A stretch of 61,909 nt of DNA from Chloroflexota bacterium (GCA_022572465.1 JACZVV010000004.1:1-61909); one strand, 5' to 3'. Positions 36,415 through 45,479 are shown, counted from the first letter of the stretch. Notes: generated by a model from the sequence alone, not told the origin. Numbers and translations: made by a program.

Positions 36415-38256
36415 GTGTGTGGCATCATCGGCTGCTGCGGCAGCACACCCGTCCTTCCCACGATTCTGGAGGGGCTGAAGCGCCTGGAATATCGGGGCTA
36501 CGACAGCGCGGGCGTGGCCGTGTTCGAGCCGCCAATCGGTGTCGTCATTCGCAAGAACGCCGGCAAGCTGGCCGACCTCGTCGCCGCCATCGATGAGCCG
36601 CTCGCCGGGACGGTCGGGATGGGCCACACCCGCTGGGCAACTCATGGCCGCCCCACCGTCGAAAACGCTCATCCCCACACCGACTGCACCGGCTCGGTGG
36701 CCGTGGTCCATAACGGCATCGTCGAGAACTACCGGGAGCTGAAGCAGCGGTTGGAAGGCGCGGGGCATCGCTTCCAATCGCAGACCGACACCGAGGTTGT
36801 CGCCCATCTCATCGAGGAGTTCCTGGCCGGGGGAGCGGACGTCGAAGAGGCCGCGATCAAGGCGGGAAACGAGCTGGCGGGCGCCCAGGTCATCGTGGTG
36901 CTGAGCAAGGACGAGCCCGATAGGCTCGTGGGGATGCGGATCGGCCACGCCGGCGGCTTGGCCGTCGGCTACGGCGCCGGCGCCATGTATCTCGCCAGCG
37001 ACCTGCCGGCCATCGTGGGCAAGGCCGACCAGGTCGTGTACCTCGAGGACCGGGAGGTCGCCACCATCACCCGGACCGGCGTCAAGTACGGCACGCTCGA
37101 CGGGACGTCCCTCGAAAAGACGCCCCAGACGGTGACCCAGGACCCGGCGGCGGCGGCGAAGGGACCCTACCGCCACTTCATGCTCAAGGAGATCATGGAG
37201 CAGCCGGAGACGCTGGTGAGCGCCTTGCGCGACCGGGTCGATTTCCAGGCGATGGAGGTGACGTTGCCCGATTTCCCGCTCTCCGCGGCAGAGGCGACGG
37301 AGCTGGACCGGGTCGTGATCATCGGGATGGGGTCCAGCTATCACTCCGCCCAGGTAGGCCGTACGATGATCGAGCGGCTGGCCCGCCTACCCGTCGAGGC
37401 CGAGAACGCGGCCGAGTTCCGCTACCGGGACCCGGTCCTCAACGCATCGACGCTGGTCGTCTCGGTGGCCCAGTCGGGCGAGACGGTGGACACGCTGGTC
37501 GCCATGGCCGAGGCCAAACGGCGGAAGGCCCGGCAGATCACGGTCTGCAACGTTCCGGGGGCCGAGGCGACCCGCATCGCCGAGTACACCATCCAGATCA
37601 ACGCCGGGCCGGAGATCGCCGTCGCCAGCACCAAGACCCTCGTCGGCTCCATGGTCTGTCTGTTCCTTCTCGCGCTGATGCTGGGGCAGCTCCGGGGCAC
37701 GGTGAAGAGCGGGGAGCGCCGGCGCCTCATCGAGGAGCTTGCGAGCCTGCCGGAGTCGCTGGGCGGCGTCCTGGCGAACGGACCGGCTTACGAGGAGTTG
37801 GCCCGGCGATACGCCCATCACGACCATTTCTTTGTCCTGGGCCGGGGCATCACCTATCCCATCGCCATGGAAGGCGCGTTGAAACTGAAGGAGATCAGCT
37901 ACATCCACGCCGAAGGGTACCAGGCCGGCGAGATGAAGCACGGCCCCATCGCCTTGATCGACAAGGACATGCCGGTCATCGCCATCGTGCTGAAAGACCG
38001 GCTGTACGACAAGATGATGAGCACCATCGAGGAGGTCCGGGCAAGGGATGGCCGGGTGCTCGCCGTCGCCACGCTAGGCGACGAGGCGATCCATGAGAAG
38101 GCGCGCGACGTGCTGTTCGTGCCGGCGGTGTCGGAGTTGCTGTCGCCGATCCTCGCGGTGGCGCCGTTGCAGCTCTTGGCCTATCATATCGCCGTGCGCC
38201 GGGGCTGCGATGTCGACCAGCCCCGTAACCTTGCGAAGACGGTCACCGTCGAGTAA
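36415..38256 (+). CDS. glmS: Glutamine-fructose-6-phosphate aminotransferase (isomerising)
   Basis: A 613-residue two-part enzyme that makes glucosamine-6-phosphate for cell-wall precursors. Translation must start at the GTG at 36415, because the next codon encodes the catalytic N-terminal Cys (CGIIGCCG). An AAGGAG lies 13 nt upstream. The Ntn glutaminase part has GMGHTRWATHGRPT and VVHNGIVENY; two SIS sugar-isomerase domains follow (GMGSSYHSAQ, SGETVDTL, STKTLVG) and the C-terminus ends PRNLAKTVTVE. No glmS ribozyme was seen in the 93 bp upstream. Confidence 0.95.
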   Translation: MCGIIGCCGSTPVLPTILEGLKRLEYRGYDSAGVAVFEPPIGVVIRKNAGKLADLVAAIDEPLAGTVGMGHTRWATHGRPTVENAHPHTDCTGSVAVVHNGIVENYRELKQRLEGAGHRFQSQTDTEVVAHLIEEFLAGGADVEEAAIKAGNELAGAQVIVVLSKDEPDRLVGMRIGHAGGLAVGYGAGAMYLASDLPAIVGKADQVVYLEDREVATITRTGVKYGTLDGTSLEKTPQTVTQDPAAAAKGPYRHFMLKEIMEQPETLVSALRDRVDFQAMEVTLPDFPLSAAEATELDRVVIIGMGSSYHSAQVGRTMIERLARLPVEAENAAEFRYRDPVLNASTLVVSVAQSGETVDTLVAMAEAKRRKARQITVCNVPGAEATRIAEYTIQINAGPEIAVASTKTLVGSMVCLFLLALMLGQLRGTVKSGERRRLIEELASLPESLGGVLANGPAYEELARRYAHHDHFFVLGRGITYPIAMEGALKLKEISYIHAEGYQAGEMKHGPIALIDKDMPVIAIVLKDRLYDKMMSTIEEVRARDGRVLAVATLGDEAIHEKARDVLFVPAVSELLSPILAVAPLQLLAYHIAVRRGCDVDQPRNLAKTVTVE

Positions 38257-38283
38257 GGCGGCTGACGCTACAGGAGGCAAACG

Positions 38284-38508
38284 ATGGTCCAAGAGCACAT
38301 CAAGAAGTTCGGGATCTACCTGAACGCCAAGGAGAAAAAGGTCGTCCGCATCAACTCACCCTATTGGTTCCCACCGGAGCCCGAGTGGGTGATGCTGACC
38401 CCCGAAGTCAACATGACGCTCCTCAAGATTCGGGAGCTGGCCGGCGAAAAGAAGCTGGCGAAGAAACCCGATGAGGTCACATGGGGCTCGATCCCCGTGC
38501 TGGACTGA
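38284..38508 (+). CDS. Small conserved-looking protein of unknown function
   Basis: A 74-residue soluble protein with a well-placed ribosome-binding site (CAGGAGGCAAACG before ATG). It is rich in Lys and Pro with aromatic residues (SPYWFPPEPEWVML). There is no cysteine, signal or membrane segment, and no family is recognised. It lies 27 bp after glmS and upstream of the thiolase-DUF35 pair, with a hairpin between it and the thiolase, so it may belong to either unit. Codon use is like its neighbours, supporting a real gene. Confidence 0.6.
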   Translation: MVQEHIKKFGIYLNAKEKKVVRINSPYWFPPEPEWVMLTPEVNMTLLKIRELAGEKKLAKKPDEVTWGSIPVLD

Positions 38509-38530
38509 GTTCGAGCCCGGCCCGTTTCCT

Positions 38531-38587
38531 GCCTCTCCCCGTCACCGGCGAGAGTAGACCGTGCTTTCCCATGGCAGCGGGAGAGGC
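38531..38587. repeat. REP-like hairpin between the small gene and the thiolase gene
   Basis: GCCTCTCCC (38531-38539) pairs with GGGAGAGGC (38579-38587). The sequence style (CCTCTCCC...GGGAGAGG) matches other intergenic hairpins in this window. There is no T-run, so it is not a clear terminator. Confidence 0.4.
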
Positions 38588-38629
38588 GATGAATGGGCGC
38601 ATTGTTAGACCGAGAGGAGCGCTGACTGC

Positions 38630-39799
38630 ATGGGCGGACTGACGAAAAAGGCGGCGATCGTGGGGGCCTACGAGCACCCAGGCCGCCTCATTCCCGGCAA
38701 ATCAACCCACGAGATCCAGGCCGAGTGCGCCCGGCACGCGCTGGCGGAGGCAGGTCTGACCAACAAGGACGTCGACGGCTTTATGACGCCTTCGGGGATC
38801 GGCATGGACGCGATGAACGTCGCCGAGTACCTGGGCGTCCAGCCCGACGTCTTCGACTCGACGCAGGTCGGCGGCTCGTCGTTCCTGCTCCACGTGGCCC
38901 GGGCGACGGCCGCTATCGCCGCCGGCCAAGCGCAGGTCGTCCTCATCACCTACGGCAGCAACGCCCGGTCGGCCGCTCGCGCCATCGGCACCGGCGGGGC
39001 CGCCCGCCCGGTCATCAACCCCTGGCCCGATAGCTTCGAGGCCCCCTACGGCGGGATCCTTGCGGGCATGTACGCCACCGTGGCCTCCCGTCACATGCAC
39101 GAATACGGCACCACCAAAGAGCAGCTGGCGAACATCTCCGTCGTCACTCGCCGCCACGCCTCGATGAATCCCGACGCGATGTATCGCGACCCCATCGCCG
39201 TCGACGACGTGCTCGCCTCGCGGATGATCGCCTGGCCCCTCAAGATGCTCGAATGCTGCGTCATCTCCGACGGCGGCGGCGCCATCGTGGTCACCAGCCC
39301 CGAACGGGCCCGCGATTGCAAGACGAGACCGGTGTGGGTCCTGGGCGCCGGCGAGGGATACCGGCACCTGGGCCGGGGCAAGCGGGACTGGACGACCATC
39401 GCCGCGGCCCAGTCGGGGCCCTCGGCCATGGGGATGGCGGGCGTGACCCACAAAGACATCGATCACCTGATGGTGTACGACTCCTTTACGATCACGGTGC
39501 TGACGACGCTGGAGAGCCTGGGGTTCTGCAAGACGGGCGAAGGAGGATCGTTCGTCGAGGGCAACCGCCTGGCTATCGACGGCGAGCTGCCGATGAACAC
39601 CGACGGCGGCGGGCTGTCATCCAACCACCCGGGCATGCGCGGCATCTTCCTCATCATCGAAGCCGTCAAGCAGCTCCGGGGCGACTATGAAGGCACCCAG
39701 CGGCAGGTCAAGGATTGCAAGATTTCGTTGTGTCACGGGACCGGCGGCATGCTGGGCTCGCGACACAGCGGCGAGACGCTCGTTTTGGGGAGGGACTGA
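38630..39799 (+). CDS. Thiolase-superfamily protein (SCP-x/Ltp2-like), nucleophilic Cys replaced
   Basis: A 389-residue thiolase-fold protein. The first half carries AIVGAYEHPGRLIPGKS, STQVGGSSFLLHVARA and VVLITYGSNARS; the second has NTDGGGLSSNHPGMRG and CHGTGGMLGSRHSGE. Classical thiolases have a nucleophilic Cys where this reads GGSS, so ordinary thiolysis is unlikely; SCP-x-like and steroid-aldolase (Ltp2) relatives share this loss. The DUF35 gene 1 bp downstream is the usual obligate partner of such proteins. A CoA-dependent retro-aldol or condensation is the likely chemistry (inference). Confidence 0.82.
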   Translation: MGGLTKKAAIVGAYEHPGRLIPGKSTHEIQAECARHALAEAGLTNKDVDGFMTPSGIGMDAMNVAEYLGVQPDVFDSTQVGGSSFLLHVARATAAIAAGQAQVVLITYGSNARSAARAIGTGGAARPVINPWPDSFEAPYGGILAGMYATVASRHMHEYGTTKEQLANISVVTRRHASMNPDAMYRDPIAVDDVLASRMIAWPLKMLECCVISDGGGAIVVTSPERARDCKTRPVWVLGAGEGYRHLGRGKRDWTTIAAAQSGPSAMGMAGVTHKDIDHLMVYDSFTITVLTTLESLGFCKTGEGGSFVEGNRLAIDGELPMNTDGGGLSSNHPGMRGIFLIIEAVKQLRGDYEGTQRQVKDCKISLCHGTGGMLGSRHSGETLVLGRD

Positions 39800-39800
39800 G

Positions 39801-40211
39801 ATGGCCGACTACGTCAAGCCACTACCGACGATCAGCGACGAGACCAAGACCTATTGGGAGGGCTGCAAGGCCCACGAGCTGCGCATCCCCAAGTGCAACG
39901 ACTGCAGCGAGCTGTTCTTCCCGCCTCAGGGGGTCTGCCCTCACTGCCTCTCGGACAACGTGGGCTATCAGAAGGCCAGCGGCAAGGGGACCGTCTACAG
40001 CATGTCCATCGTGCACCAGAACCGGTCGCCGGGCTTTCGCGACGAGCTGCCCTACATCATCGCCTACGTCACCCTCGACGAGGGCGTGCAGATGTTCACC
40101 AACGTCGTCGGGGCGGACGACCCGTACCAGGTGAAGGTCGGCGCGGCGGTGGAGGTGGTCTTCGAGGACGCCACCGACGAGATCACGATACCCAAGTTCA
40201 AGCCGGCGTAG
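39801..40211 (+). CDS. DUF35 zinc-ribbon/OB-fold acyl-CoA-binding partner
   Basis: A 136-residue protein with an N-terminal helix, a zinc ribbon (CNDC and CPHC, about residues 32-50) and a C-terminal OB fold (SGKGTVYSMSIVHQNRSPGF). DUF35 proteins dock onto thiolase-like enzymes and bind the CoA moiety. The stop of the thiolase gene and this start are separated by one base (TGA-G-ATG), so the two are made together. Confidence 0.88.
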   Translation: MADYVKPLPTISDETKTYWEGCKAHELRIPKCNDCSELFFPPQGVCPHCLSDNVGYQKASGKGTVYSMSIVHQNRSPGFRDELPYIIAYVTLDEGVQMFTNVVGADDPYQVKVGAAVEVVFEDATDEITIPKFKPA

Positions 40212-40342
40212 GGGCGGATTTTCGGAACCAGGCGACCGCCGCGGCGTCGCATGGAAGCCTCAACGCTGGAGGGTTTCCAGCGGCGGCCTTCAGATCGGCG
40301 TGGGGCGAACACCGCCCGTTTCGCCGGTCTTGACGCCTCGCT

Positions 40343-41647
40343 TCACGCCGCGAGGAGCCGCTGGAACCGGCCCTCGCTGCGGTAGGGGCCCACGATCGCC
40401 AGGCTCATCTGCTCCGAGAGCAGGAGATCGTTGGCCACCCGGTGCAGCGTCTCCGCCGACAGAGCGTCCACGATCTCCACGATCTCGTCCACGCTCTTGA
40501 TCTCGCCCATCAGCAGCTCCTGGCCGCCGACCCACCCGGCCATGCTCCGGGTGTCCTCGGTCCTGAGCATCAGCCGGCCCTTGGTCATCTCTTTGGCCTT
40601 GTGGAGCTCGCCTTCGGGGATAGGCTCCTTGAGCCGGTACAGCTCCCCCAGGATGCCCTCGACCGCCGAGTCGATGTTCTTGGGATCGACACCGGCGTAG
40701 ACGGTCACGGCGCCGTCGTCCTGGAAGTGGCTCACGTAGCTATGGACGTCGTAGGCCAGGCCCCGCCGCTCTCGAATCTCCAGGAACAGGCGGCTGCTCA
40801 TCCCTTCGCCCAGGATCACGTTGAGCAGATCGAGGGCGTACCGGTCCGGGTGGTGGGCGGAAAGGCCGCGAAAGGCGATACAGAGGTGGGCCTGCTCGGT
40901 CTTCTGCCACTTCAGGCGGGTCTGGGGCGCCGTCTGGCCGTTGACCGACGGGAACCACGACAGGGGTTTCGAACGCGCCCACCCGTCGAGGTGGCCCTGG
41001 ACCGCGGCCACCACCTCGTCGTGGACCAGGTCGCCCGCCACGGCGACGACGGCATTGTTCGGGGCGTACTGGCTGGCCATGTACTCCAGCAGGTCGGACC
41101 GCGTAATGGCGCCGACCGATTCCTTGGTCCCTCCAACGTCGCGACCCAGAGGCTGGCCGGGCCATAGCACCTCGTCGATCAAGAGGTCGACGCGCTGAGC
41201 CGGCGAGTCGTTGATCGAGCTGATCTCTTCCAGGATCACCTTCCGCTCCCGCTCCATCTCATCGGGTTCGAACAGCGATTCCAGAAGCATGTCGGACAGG
41301 AGGTCCAACGCGATGGGGAGATGTGGCCGGGCCACCTTGGCCCAGTAGGACGTGATCTCCCGGTCGGTCCCGGCGTTCATGAAGCCGCCGATGCCGTCGA
41401 TGGTCTCGGAGATCTGTTGGGCCTTGGGCCGGCGGCGCGTTCCCTTGAAGAGCATGTGCTCGACGAAGTGGGACAGGCCGGCCTGCTCTTCGACCTCGTA
41501 TCGGGAGCCGGCGCCGAGGTAGAAGGCGATGCTCACCGACCGGACCTGGGGCATCGGCACGGTAAGCACCCGAAGACCGTTGGTCAGCGTGCTCTTCTCG
41601 TACATGCGATTCATGAGCCCGGCGCCGCGATTCGATCGCCGGCTCAT
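40343..41647 (-). CDS. M16-family zinc protease (processing-peptidase-like)
   Basis: A 434-residue insulinase-fold peptidase. The inverted zinc motif HFVEHMLFKGT with downstream ERKVILEE (HxxEH...E) is intact. The second half has RGLAYDVHSYVSHFQDDGAV, typical of the RxY region. The start at 41647 overlaps the upstream metallo-beta-lactamase stop as ATGA; an alternative Met at 41614 is also plausible and gives 423 residues. Similar genes in bacteria are often near RNA- or protein-turnover genes; the substrate is unknown. Confidence 0.88.
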   Translation of the reverse strand: MSRRSNRGAGLMNRMYEKSTLTNGLRVLTVPMPQVRSVSIAFYLGAGSRYEVEEQAGLSHFVEHMLFKGTRRRPKAQQISETIDGIGGFMNAGTDREITSYWAKVARPHLPIALDLLSDMLLESLFEPDEMERERKVILEEISSINDSPAQRVDLLIDEVLWPGQPLGRDVGGTKESVGAITRSDLLEYMASQYAPNNAVVAVAGDLVHDEVVAAVQGHLDGWARSKPLSWFPSVNGQTAPQTRLKWQKTEQAHLCIAFRGLSAHHPDRYALDLLNVILGEGMSSRLFLEIRERRGLAYDVHSYVSHFQDDGAVTVYAGVDPKNIDSAVEGILGELYRLKEPIPEGELHKAKEMTKGRLMLRTEDTRSMAGWVGGQELLMGEIKSVDEIVEIVDALSAETLHRVANDLLLSEQMSLAIVGPYRSEGRFQRLLAA

Positions 41648-42282
41648 GCGTCCCGCCACAGCACGTTGCCGCAAAGATCGGACTTGTGGGAGCGCTTCGA
41701 AAAGTCGGCGAACTGGTCCTTCTCCCGGCCCATGACGGTATCCTCGCCGTGGCCCGGATGGACCTTGACGTCTTCGGGCAGGGTGAAGATACGCTGGCCT
41801 AGCATTTCGACTAGCTGCTGAAAATTCTCCGGCGACGTGGTGCGGCCCGGCCCGTTGGGAAACAGGACGTCTCCAGAGAACAGATGGTCGCGCCAAAGCA
41901 GCGAGGTCCCGCCGGTGGTGTGGCCGGGCACGTGAATGGTCCGCAGGGTGATCGAGCCGAACGTCACCTGCCCCTCGTGCTGGAACTCGTGTTCCGGTGC
42001 GAGCGGCAGGACGTCGGCCTCGGAGGGATGGACCCAAACCGGGGCGCCGGTGGCTTCCTTGACCACCTTGTGGCCCAGGATATGGTCCATGTGGCAGTGG
42101 GTCATCAGGATGCCGACGACCTTGGTGCCCTCGGCCTCGGCCAGGATCTTCTCCGGCTCGGCGGGGGTGTCGACGATAACACTCTCCCCGGTATCGGGGC
42201 AGACGAGGACGTAGCAGCAGTTGTCGAAGGAGCCGATTCTGATCTTGCGAATTTCCAGGCCGTCGGAGTGAATGACTGCCAT
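41644..42282 (-). CDS. Metallo-beta-lactamase-fold hydrolase (glyoxalase II-like)
   Basis: A 212-residue MBL-fold protein with THCHMDHILG (HxHxDH), HVPGHTTGGTSLL, the bridging Asp in FSGDVLF and VHPGHGEDT. The size and pattern are those of glyoxalase II-like thioester hydrolases. The ATG at 42282 follows GGGGAGAACGC. The overlap with the M16 protease indicates one transcript. Confidence 0.9.
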   Translation of the reverse strand: MAVIHSDGLEIRKIRIGSFDNCCYVLVCPDTGESVIVDTPAEPEKILAEAEGTKVVGILMTHCHMDHILGHKVVKEATGAPVWVHPSEADVLPLAPEHEFQHEGQVTFGSITLRTIHVPGHTTGGTSLLWRDHLFSGDVLFPNGPGRTTSPENFQQLVEMLGQRIFTLPEDVKVHPGHGEDTVMGREKDQFADFSKRSHKSDLCGNVLWRDA

Positions 42283-42513
42283 GCGTTCTCCCCTTGCTAG
42301 GCGCGCCGCGTGGCTCTCAGGATAGCAAACGCACGCCGAGCGTGGCAAGGTGTGCAAAGGCACGAGCAATCTCGTAGGGATGTTGGTTCCCGGAAGGTGC
42401 GGGCCGCGCTCCACCAAACTGTTAGAATGGAATCTCCGGTCCCACCGGCGTCGGCTTCGCGCCCCACCGCCAGGCAAACCCAAACCTTCCTCGGCCGGGA
42501 AGCGCTCACCCTT

Positions 42514-43158
42514 ATGAAGAAGCAAGCGGTCATCTTCGACATGGACGGCGTCATTACCGACAGCGAGCCTTTTTACGCCGAGGCGGTGAACGTCGTCATC
42601 GGTCCCCTGGGCCATCGACTGACCGACGAGGACCACCGGGCCATCATGGGCAGCAGCATCGACTACACCTGGCAGTGGGTCATCGACCGGTTCGCCCTGG
42701 ATGGCGACGTGGAGCGGTGGAAGGCGCCGTACGACCTGGCCGTCGAAGAGTTGCTGCGGCGCAACGTGACTCCGGCGCCCGGCCTGTACTCGCTGTTGCA
42801 GGCGCTGGAAGGTCGCGGCGTCAAGATCGGCCTGGCGACCTCGTCCCAGGGCAACTGGGTCGAGGCGGTTCTGGCGCGGCTCGACGTCACCGGGCGTTTC
42901 GGAGCCATCGCAGCGGCGGAAATGGTGCGCGAGGCCAAGCCCGCGCCGGACCTGTATCTGCTGGCCGCTCGGAAGCTCGGCGTGACCCCCCAGGCCTGCC
43001 TCGCGATCGAGGACACGCCTCGGGGGATCGAGTCCGCTCAGGCCGCGGGCATGGTCACCGTTGCGGTGCGGACCGAGGCAACCGCCCACATGGACGTTTC
43101 GTCGGCGGAACACGAGATCGAATCGCTGGAGCAGTTCGAGCCGGCCTGGTTGGACTGA
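42514..43158 (+). CDS. HAD-superfamily phosphatase/phosphomutase
   Basis: A 214-residue HAD subfamily IA protein: motif I FDMDGVITDSEP, motif II ATSSQ, motif III lysine in REAKPAPDLYLLAARKLG and motif IV AIEDTPRGIESAQAAGM. The cap helices resemble beta-phosphoglucomutase and related sugar-phosphate phosphatases. The start is the ATG at 42514. A TAGAAT -10-like box lies at 42423-42428. The exact substrate is not readable. Confidence 0.88.
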   Translation: MKKQAVIFDMDGVITDSEPFYAEAVNVVIGPLGHRLTDEDHRAIMGSSIDYTWQWVIDRFALDGDVERWKAPYDLAVEELLRRNVTPAPGLYSLLQALEGRGVKIGLATSSQGNWVEAVLARLDVTGRFGAIAAAEMVREAKPAPDLYLLAARKLGVTPQACLAIEDTPRGIESAQAAGMVTVAVRTEATAHMDVSSAEHEIESLEQFEPAWLD

Positions 43159-43252
43159 GACGATGACCGCTCGGCGCGGCGGTCCCTCATATCTTGGGGA
43201 ACCGGCCTGAATACAGGGCGTTGCGGAACCGACTTGAACCCAGGGCTTATAG

Positions 43253-43258
43253 TATAAT
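43253..43258 (+). promoter_or_regulatory. -10 box (TATAAT) upstream of htpX
   Basis: A consensus TATAAT within an AT-rich patch (GCTTATAGTATAATTTATCG), 65 bp before the htpX start. No good -35 box at 16-18 bp. Confidence 0.45.
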
Positions 43259-43322
43259 TTATCGTTACTTGCCAGAGAACGGGGAGGCGTCGGGCAGACC
43301 GGACGCCGGAGGTGGGGATGCT

Positions 43323-44231
43323 ATGAGCTGGCTCAAGACGTTTAGTCTCTTGATCATCCTGACGGTCCTGGTCGTGATCGCCGGTGGTCTTGCCGGCGGT
43401 TTGCCGGGCCTCATCATGGCGGGGGTCTTCGCCATCCTGATGAACTTCTTCGCGTTCTGGTTCAGCGACAAGATGGCGCTTCGGATGGCCGGCGCCAAAG
43501 AGGTAACGCAGCAAGAGCAGCCCAGGCTGCACCAGCAGGTGGCGCAGGTCGCGCGGCTGGCGAACCTGCCGATGCCCAGGGTCTTTCTCATCGAAAACGA
43601 CTCGCCCAACGCCTTCGCCACCGGCCGTAGCCCGAAAAAGGCCGTCGTCGCCGTTACCACGGGCATGCAACGCCTTTTGAACGAGGAAGAGCTCAAGGGC
43701 GTCATTGCCCACGAGATGGCCCACGTAAAAAACCGGGACATGCTGATCATGAGCATCGTCGCGGTGCTGGCCGGCGTCATCGCCTTCCTGGCCTTCATGG
43801 CCCAGTTCGCCTTGATCTTCGGGGGCATGGGCGGTCGCGGCCGGGGCGGTGGCGGTGGATACGGCGCTATCATCGGCATCGTCGGCCTGCTGCTCCTGAT
43901 CTTCTTGATGCCGATGGCGGCCTCCGTGGTGCGCTTCGCGATTTCCAGGACCCGCGAGTACGCCGCCGACGAGACCGGCGCCAATATTTTAAAAAATCCC
44001 TTGCCGCTGGCCGCCGCTCTGGAGAAGCTCGACAGCGGAGTCCGGCGCCGGCCCTTGAAGGCCACCTCCACAAACGAGGCCATGGCTCACATGTACATCG
44101 TCAACCCCCTGGGGGCTCGCTCGCAGCATCCGGAAGAGGAGGGCGCCAGCCGATTCGTGGGCTTGTTCTCCACGCACCCACCCCTGGAGGAGCGGGTCCG
44201 CAGGCTCCGAAACATGATCATGTTCAGCTAA
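43323..44231 (+). CDS. htpX: HtpX-family membrane zinc protease
   Basis: A 302-residue M48 peptidase for membrane-protein quality control. The active-site helix is GVIAHEMAHVKNRD (HExxH), and the third ligand lies in REYAADETGA. Two N-terminal helices (about residues 8-50) and two central ones flank a glycine-rich linker (GGMGGRGRGGGGG). FSTHPPLEERVRRL ends the protein as in HtpX. It is followed by a strong terminator. Confidence 0.93.
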   Translation: MSWLKTFSLLIILTVLVVIAGGLAGGLPGLIMAGVFAILMNFFAFWFSDKMALRMAGAKEVTQQEQPRLHQQVAQVARLANLPMPRVFLIENDSPNAFATGRSPKKAVVAVTTGMQRLLNEEELKGVIAHEMAHVKNRDMLIMSIVAVLAGVIAFLAFMAQFALIFGGMGGRGRGGGGGYGAIIGIVGLLLLIFLMPMAASVVRFAISRTREYAADETGANILKNPLPLAAALEKLDSGVRRRPLKATSTNEAMAHMYIVNPLGARSQHPEEEGASRFVGLFSTHPPLEERVRRLRNMIMFS

Positions 44232-44254
44232 TCGACCGCCGATGGCAAAACGAA

Positions 44255-44281
44255 AGGCCCCTCAGAGCGAGGGGCCTTTTT
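44255..44281 (+). terminator. Intrinsic terminator of htpX, probably bidirectional
   Basis: AGGCCCCTC (44255-44263) pairs with GAGGGGCCT (44269-44277), followed by a T-run to 44281. The opposite strand also reads TTTCGTTTT after the stem, so it may also end transcripts of the convergent DUF3179 gene. Confidence 0.9.
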
Positions 44282-44327
44282 CGTGGGGAGAGCGTCGGCT
44301 CAGAAGCGCGACCGATGCCGGATTCGC

Positions 44328-45479
44328 CTACTCATCCACGCCGGCGTAGAGCTCCGTCTTGGGGTAGTAGTCGCTCCAGCCGAACCAGAAGGCGTAGGTC
44401 GCCGGCACCTGCTCGAGACGCGAGCCTTGCAGCGGGCCCTCGATCGCCCGGCCGGTCACCGCGTTCCACCGCGTCCCCGTCTCCCGGTCGGCGACCATCG
44501 GCTGGCCCGAGCGGCGCTCCGATGGGCCGAAGGTCAGCTCCCGGCCATTCACCAAGCGATCGAAGACCAGCCCGGTGCCGGTCTCGTCGTCGAACACGAT
44601 CAGCAGCGGACGGCCCTCGAACGTGTCGTTCGTCACGCCCTCGCGCGCCATGGTCCGGAACGGGTATGCCTTGGCGCTTGACGCCCCCTGGATTCCGATC
44701 ACCAGCTCCTTCGGCGGCAATCGCTTGTCGTTCCGGGTCGAGCCCAGGACGCCTTTCTTGGACCCGGAGAAGTACGATGCATAGCGATCGCTCCGGTAAC
44801 CGCCACCCTTGTCCAGCACCAACGTCTCGGGGTGAGCCGAACGCCACTGGGCCCAGGTCGTCTGGGTGGCGGGCAAGGCCCGCAGCTTGACGCCGGCGAG
44901 GGGGCCCTTTACCGCTTCACCGAGCACCTGACTCCACAGCGTGCCGGTCTCGCGGTCGTACATGACCAGACCGTTCATGATGAGCTTGCCTGACACGCCG
45001 AAGCTGTGGACCGTCCCCTGGACCTCCCGGGCATACACGATGCCCGTGAAGCAGAGGGGTCACCATGTGATCGCTACCGGCACGCCGCCGACCACGTCGT
45101 TGACGATCTCGTGGGCGCTCAGCATGAACGTCGAGTAGGCGCGAGCGTCGCCGTCGATTTCGAGGCCGATGACCGGCTCGTCGGGGCGAAGCTGCGACGC
45201 CGCCTCGGCGGCGGAGACGAACCGAGGCTCGTCGATCGAACGAATCGCATCCTTGGGCACTAACGAGATGATCTTCACTTTTCTCCCTACTTCGGCCTGG
45301 CCATCCAGCAACGCGGCCCGCGTCGATTCGATCGTGACGCTGCCGGCAAAGAGTCCGGAGCGCTGGATGAACGGCCAGGCGATGATCCCCAGCAACGCCA
45401 GCGCTCCACCGCCGATGAGGATGACCTTCAGCGCGCCCCAAGGCATGCGGACGCGCCGAGGCCCAGAAGAGTCCTCCAT
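44328..45479 (-). CDS. DUF3179-family membrane-anchored protein with in-frame UGA, candidate selenoprotein
   Basis: Two minus-strand frames usually read as separate genes (45479-45060 and 45038-44328) are one frame joined through TGA at 45060-45062. The joined protein (383 residues) has an N-terminal anchor (about residues 18-38), then KDAIRSIDEPRFVSAAEA, PVIGLEIDGDARAY and HEIVNDVVGGVPVAITW. Codon 140 (TGA) comes next, then PLCFTGIVYAREV and SFGVSGKLIMNGLVMYDR. DUF3179 proteins normally read CPLC here, so the UGA replaces the first Cys of a CxxC motif with selenocysteine (UxxC). The frame and similarity continue unchanged to the stop. DUF3179 function is unknown; the motif suggests redox chemistry outside the membrane. 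Confidence 0.85.
45028..45046 (-). promoter_or_regulatory. Candidate bacterial SECIS hairpin in the DUF3179 gene
   Basis: On the minus strand CGGGCAT (45040-45046) pairs perfectly with ATGCCCG (45028-45034) around the loop CGTGT. It begins 14 nt after the UGA, the distance at which SelB-binding hairpins occur in bacteria, and has a small loop containing G and U. Confidence 0.65.

Noticed and set aside
44328-45038. DUF3179 as a pseudogene split by a nonsense mutation
   Set aside because: The single TGA falls exactly on a family Cys, the frame on both sides is clean, a hairpin follows at SECIS distance and selD in the same window also uses UGA. I keep pseudogene as the null hypothesis to test.
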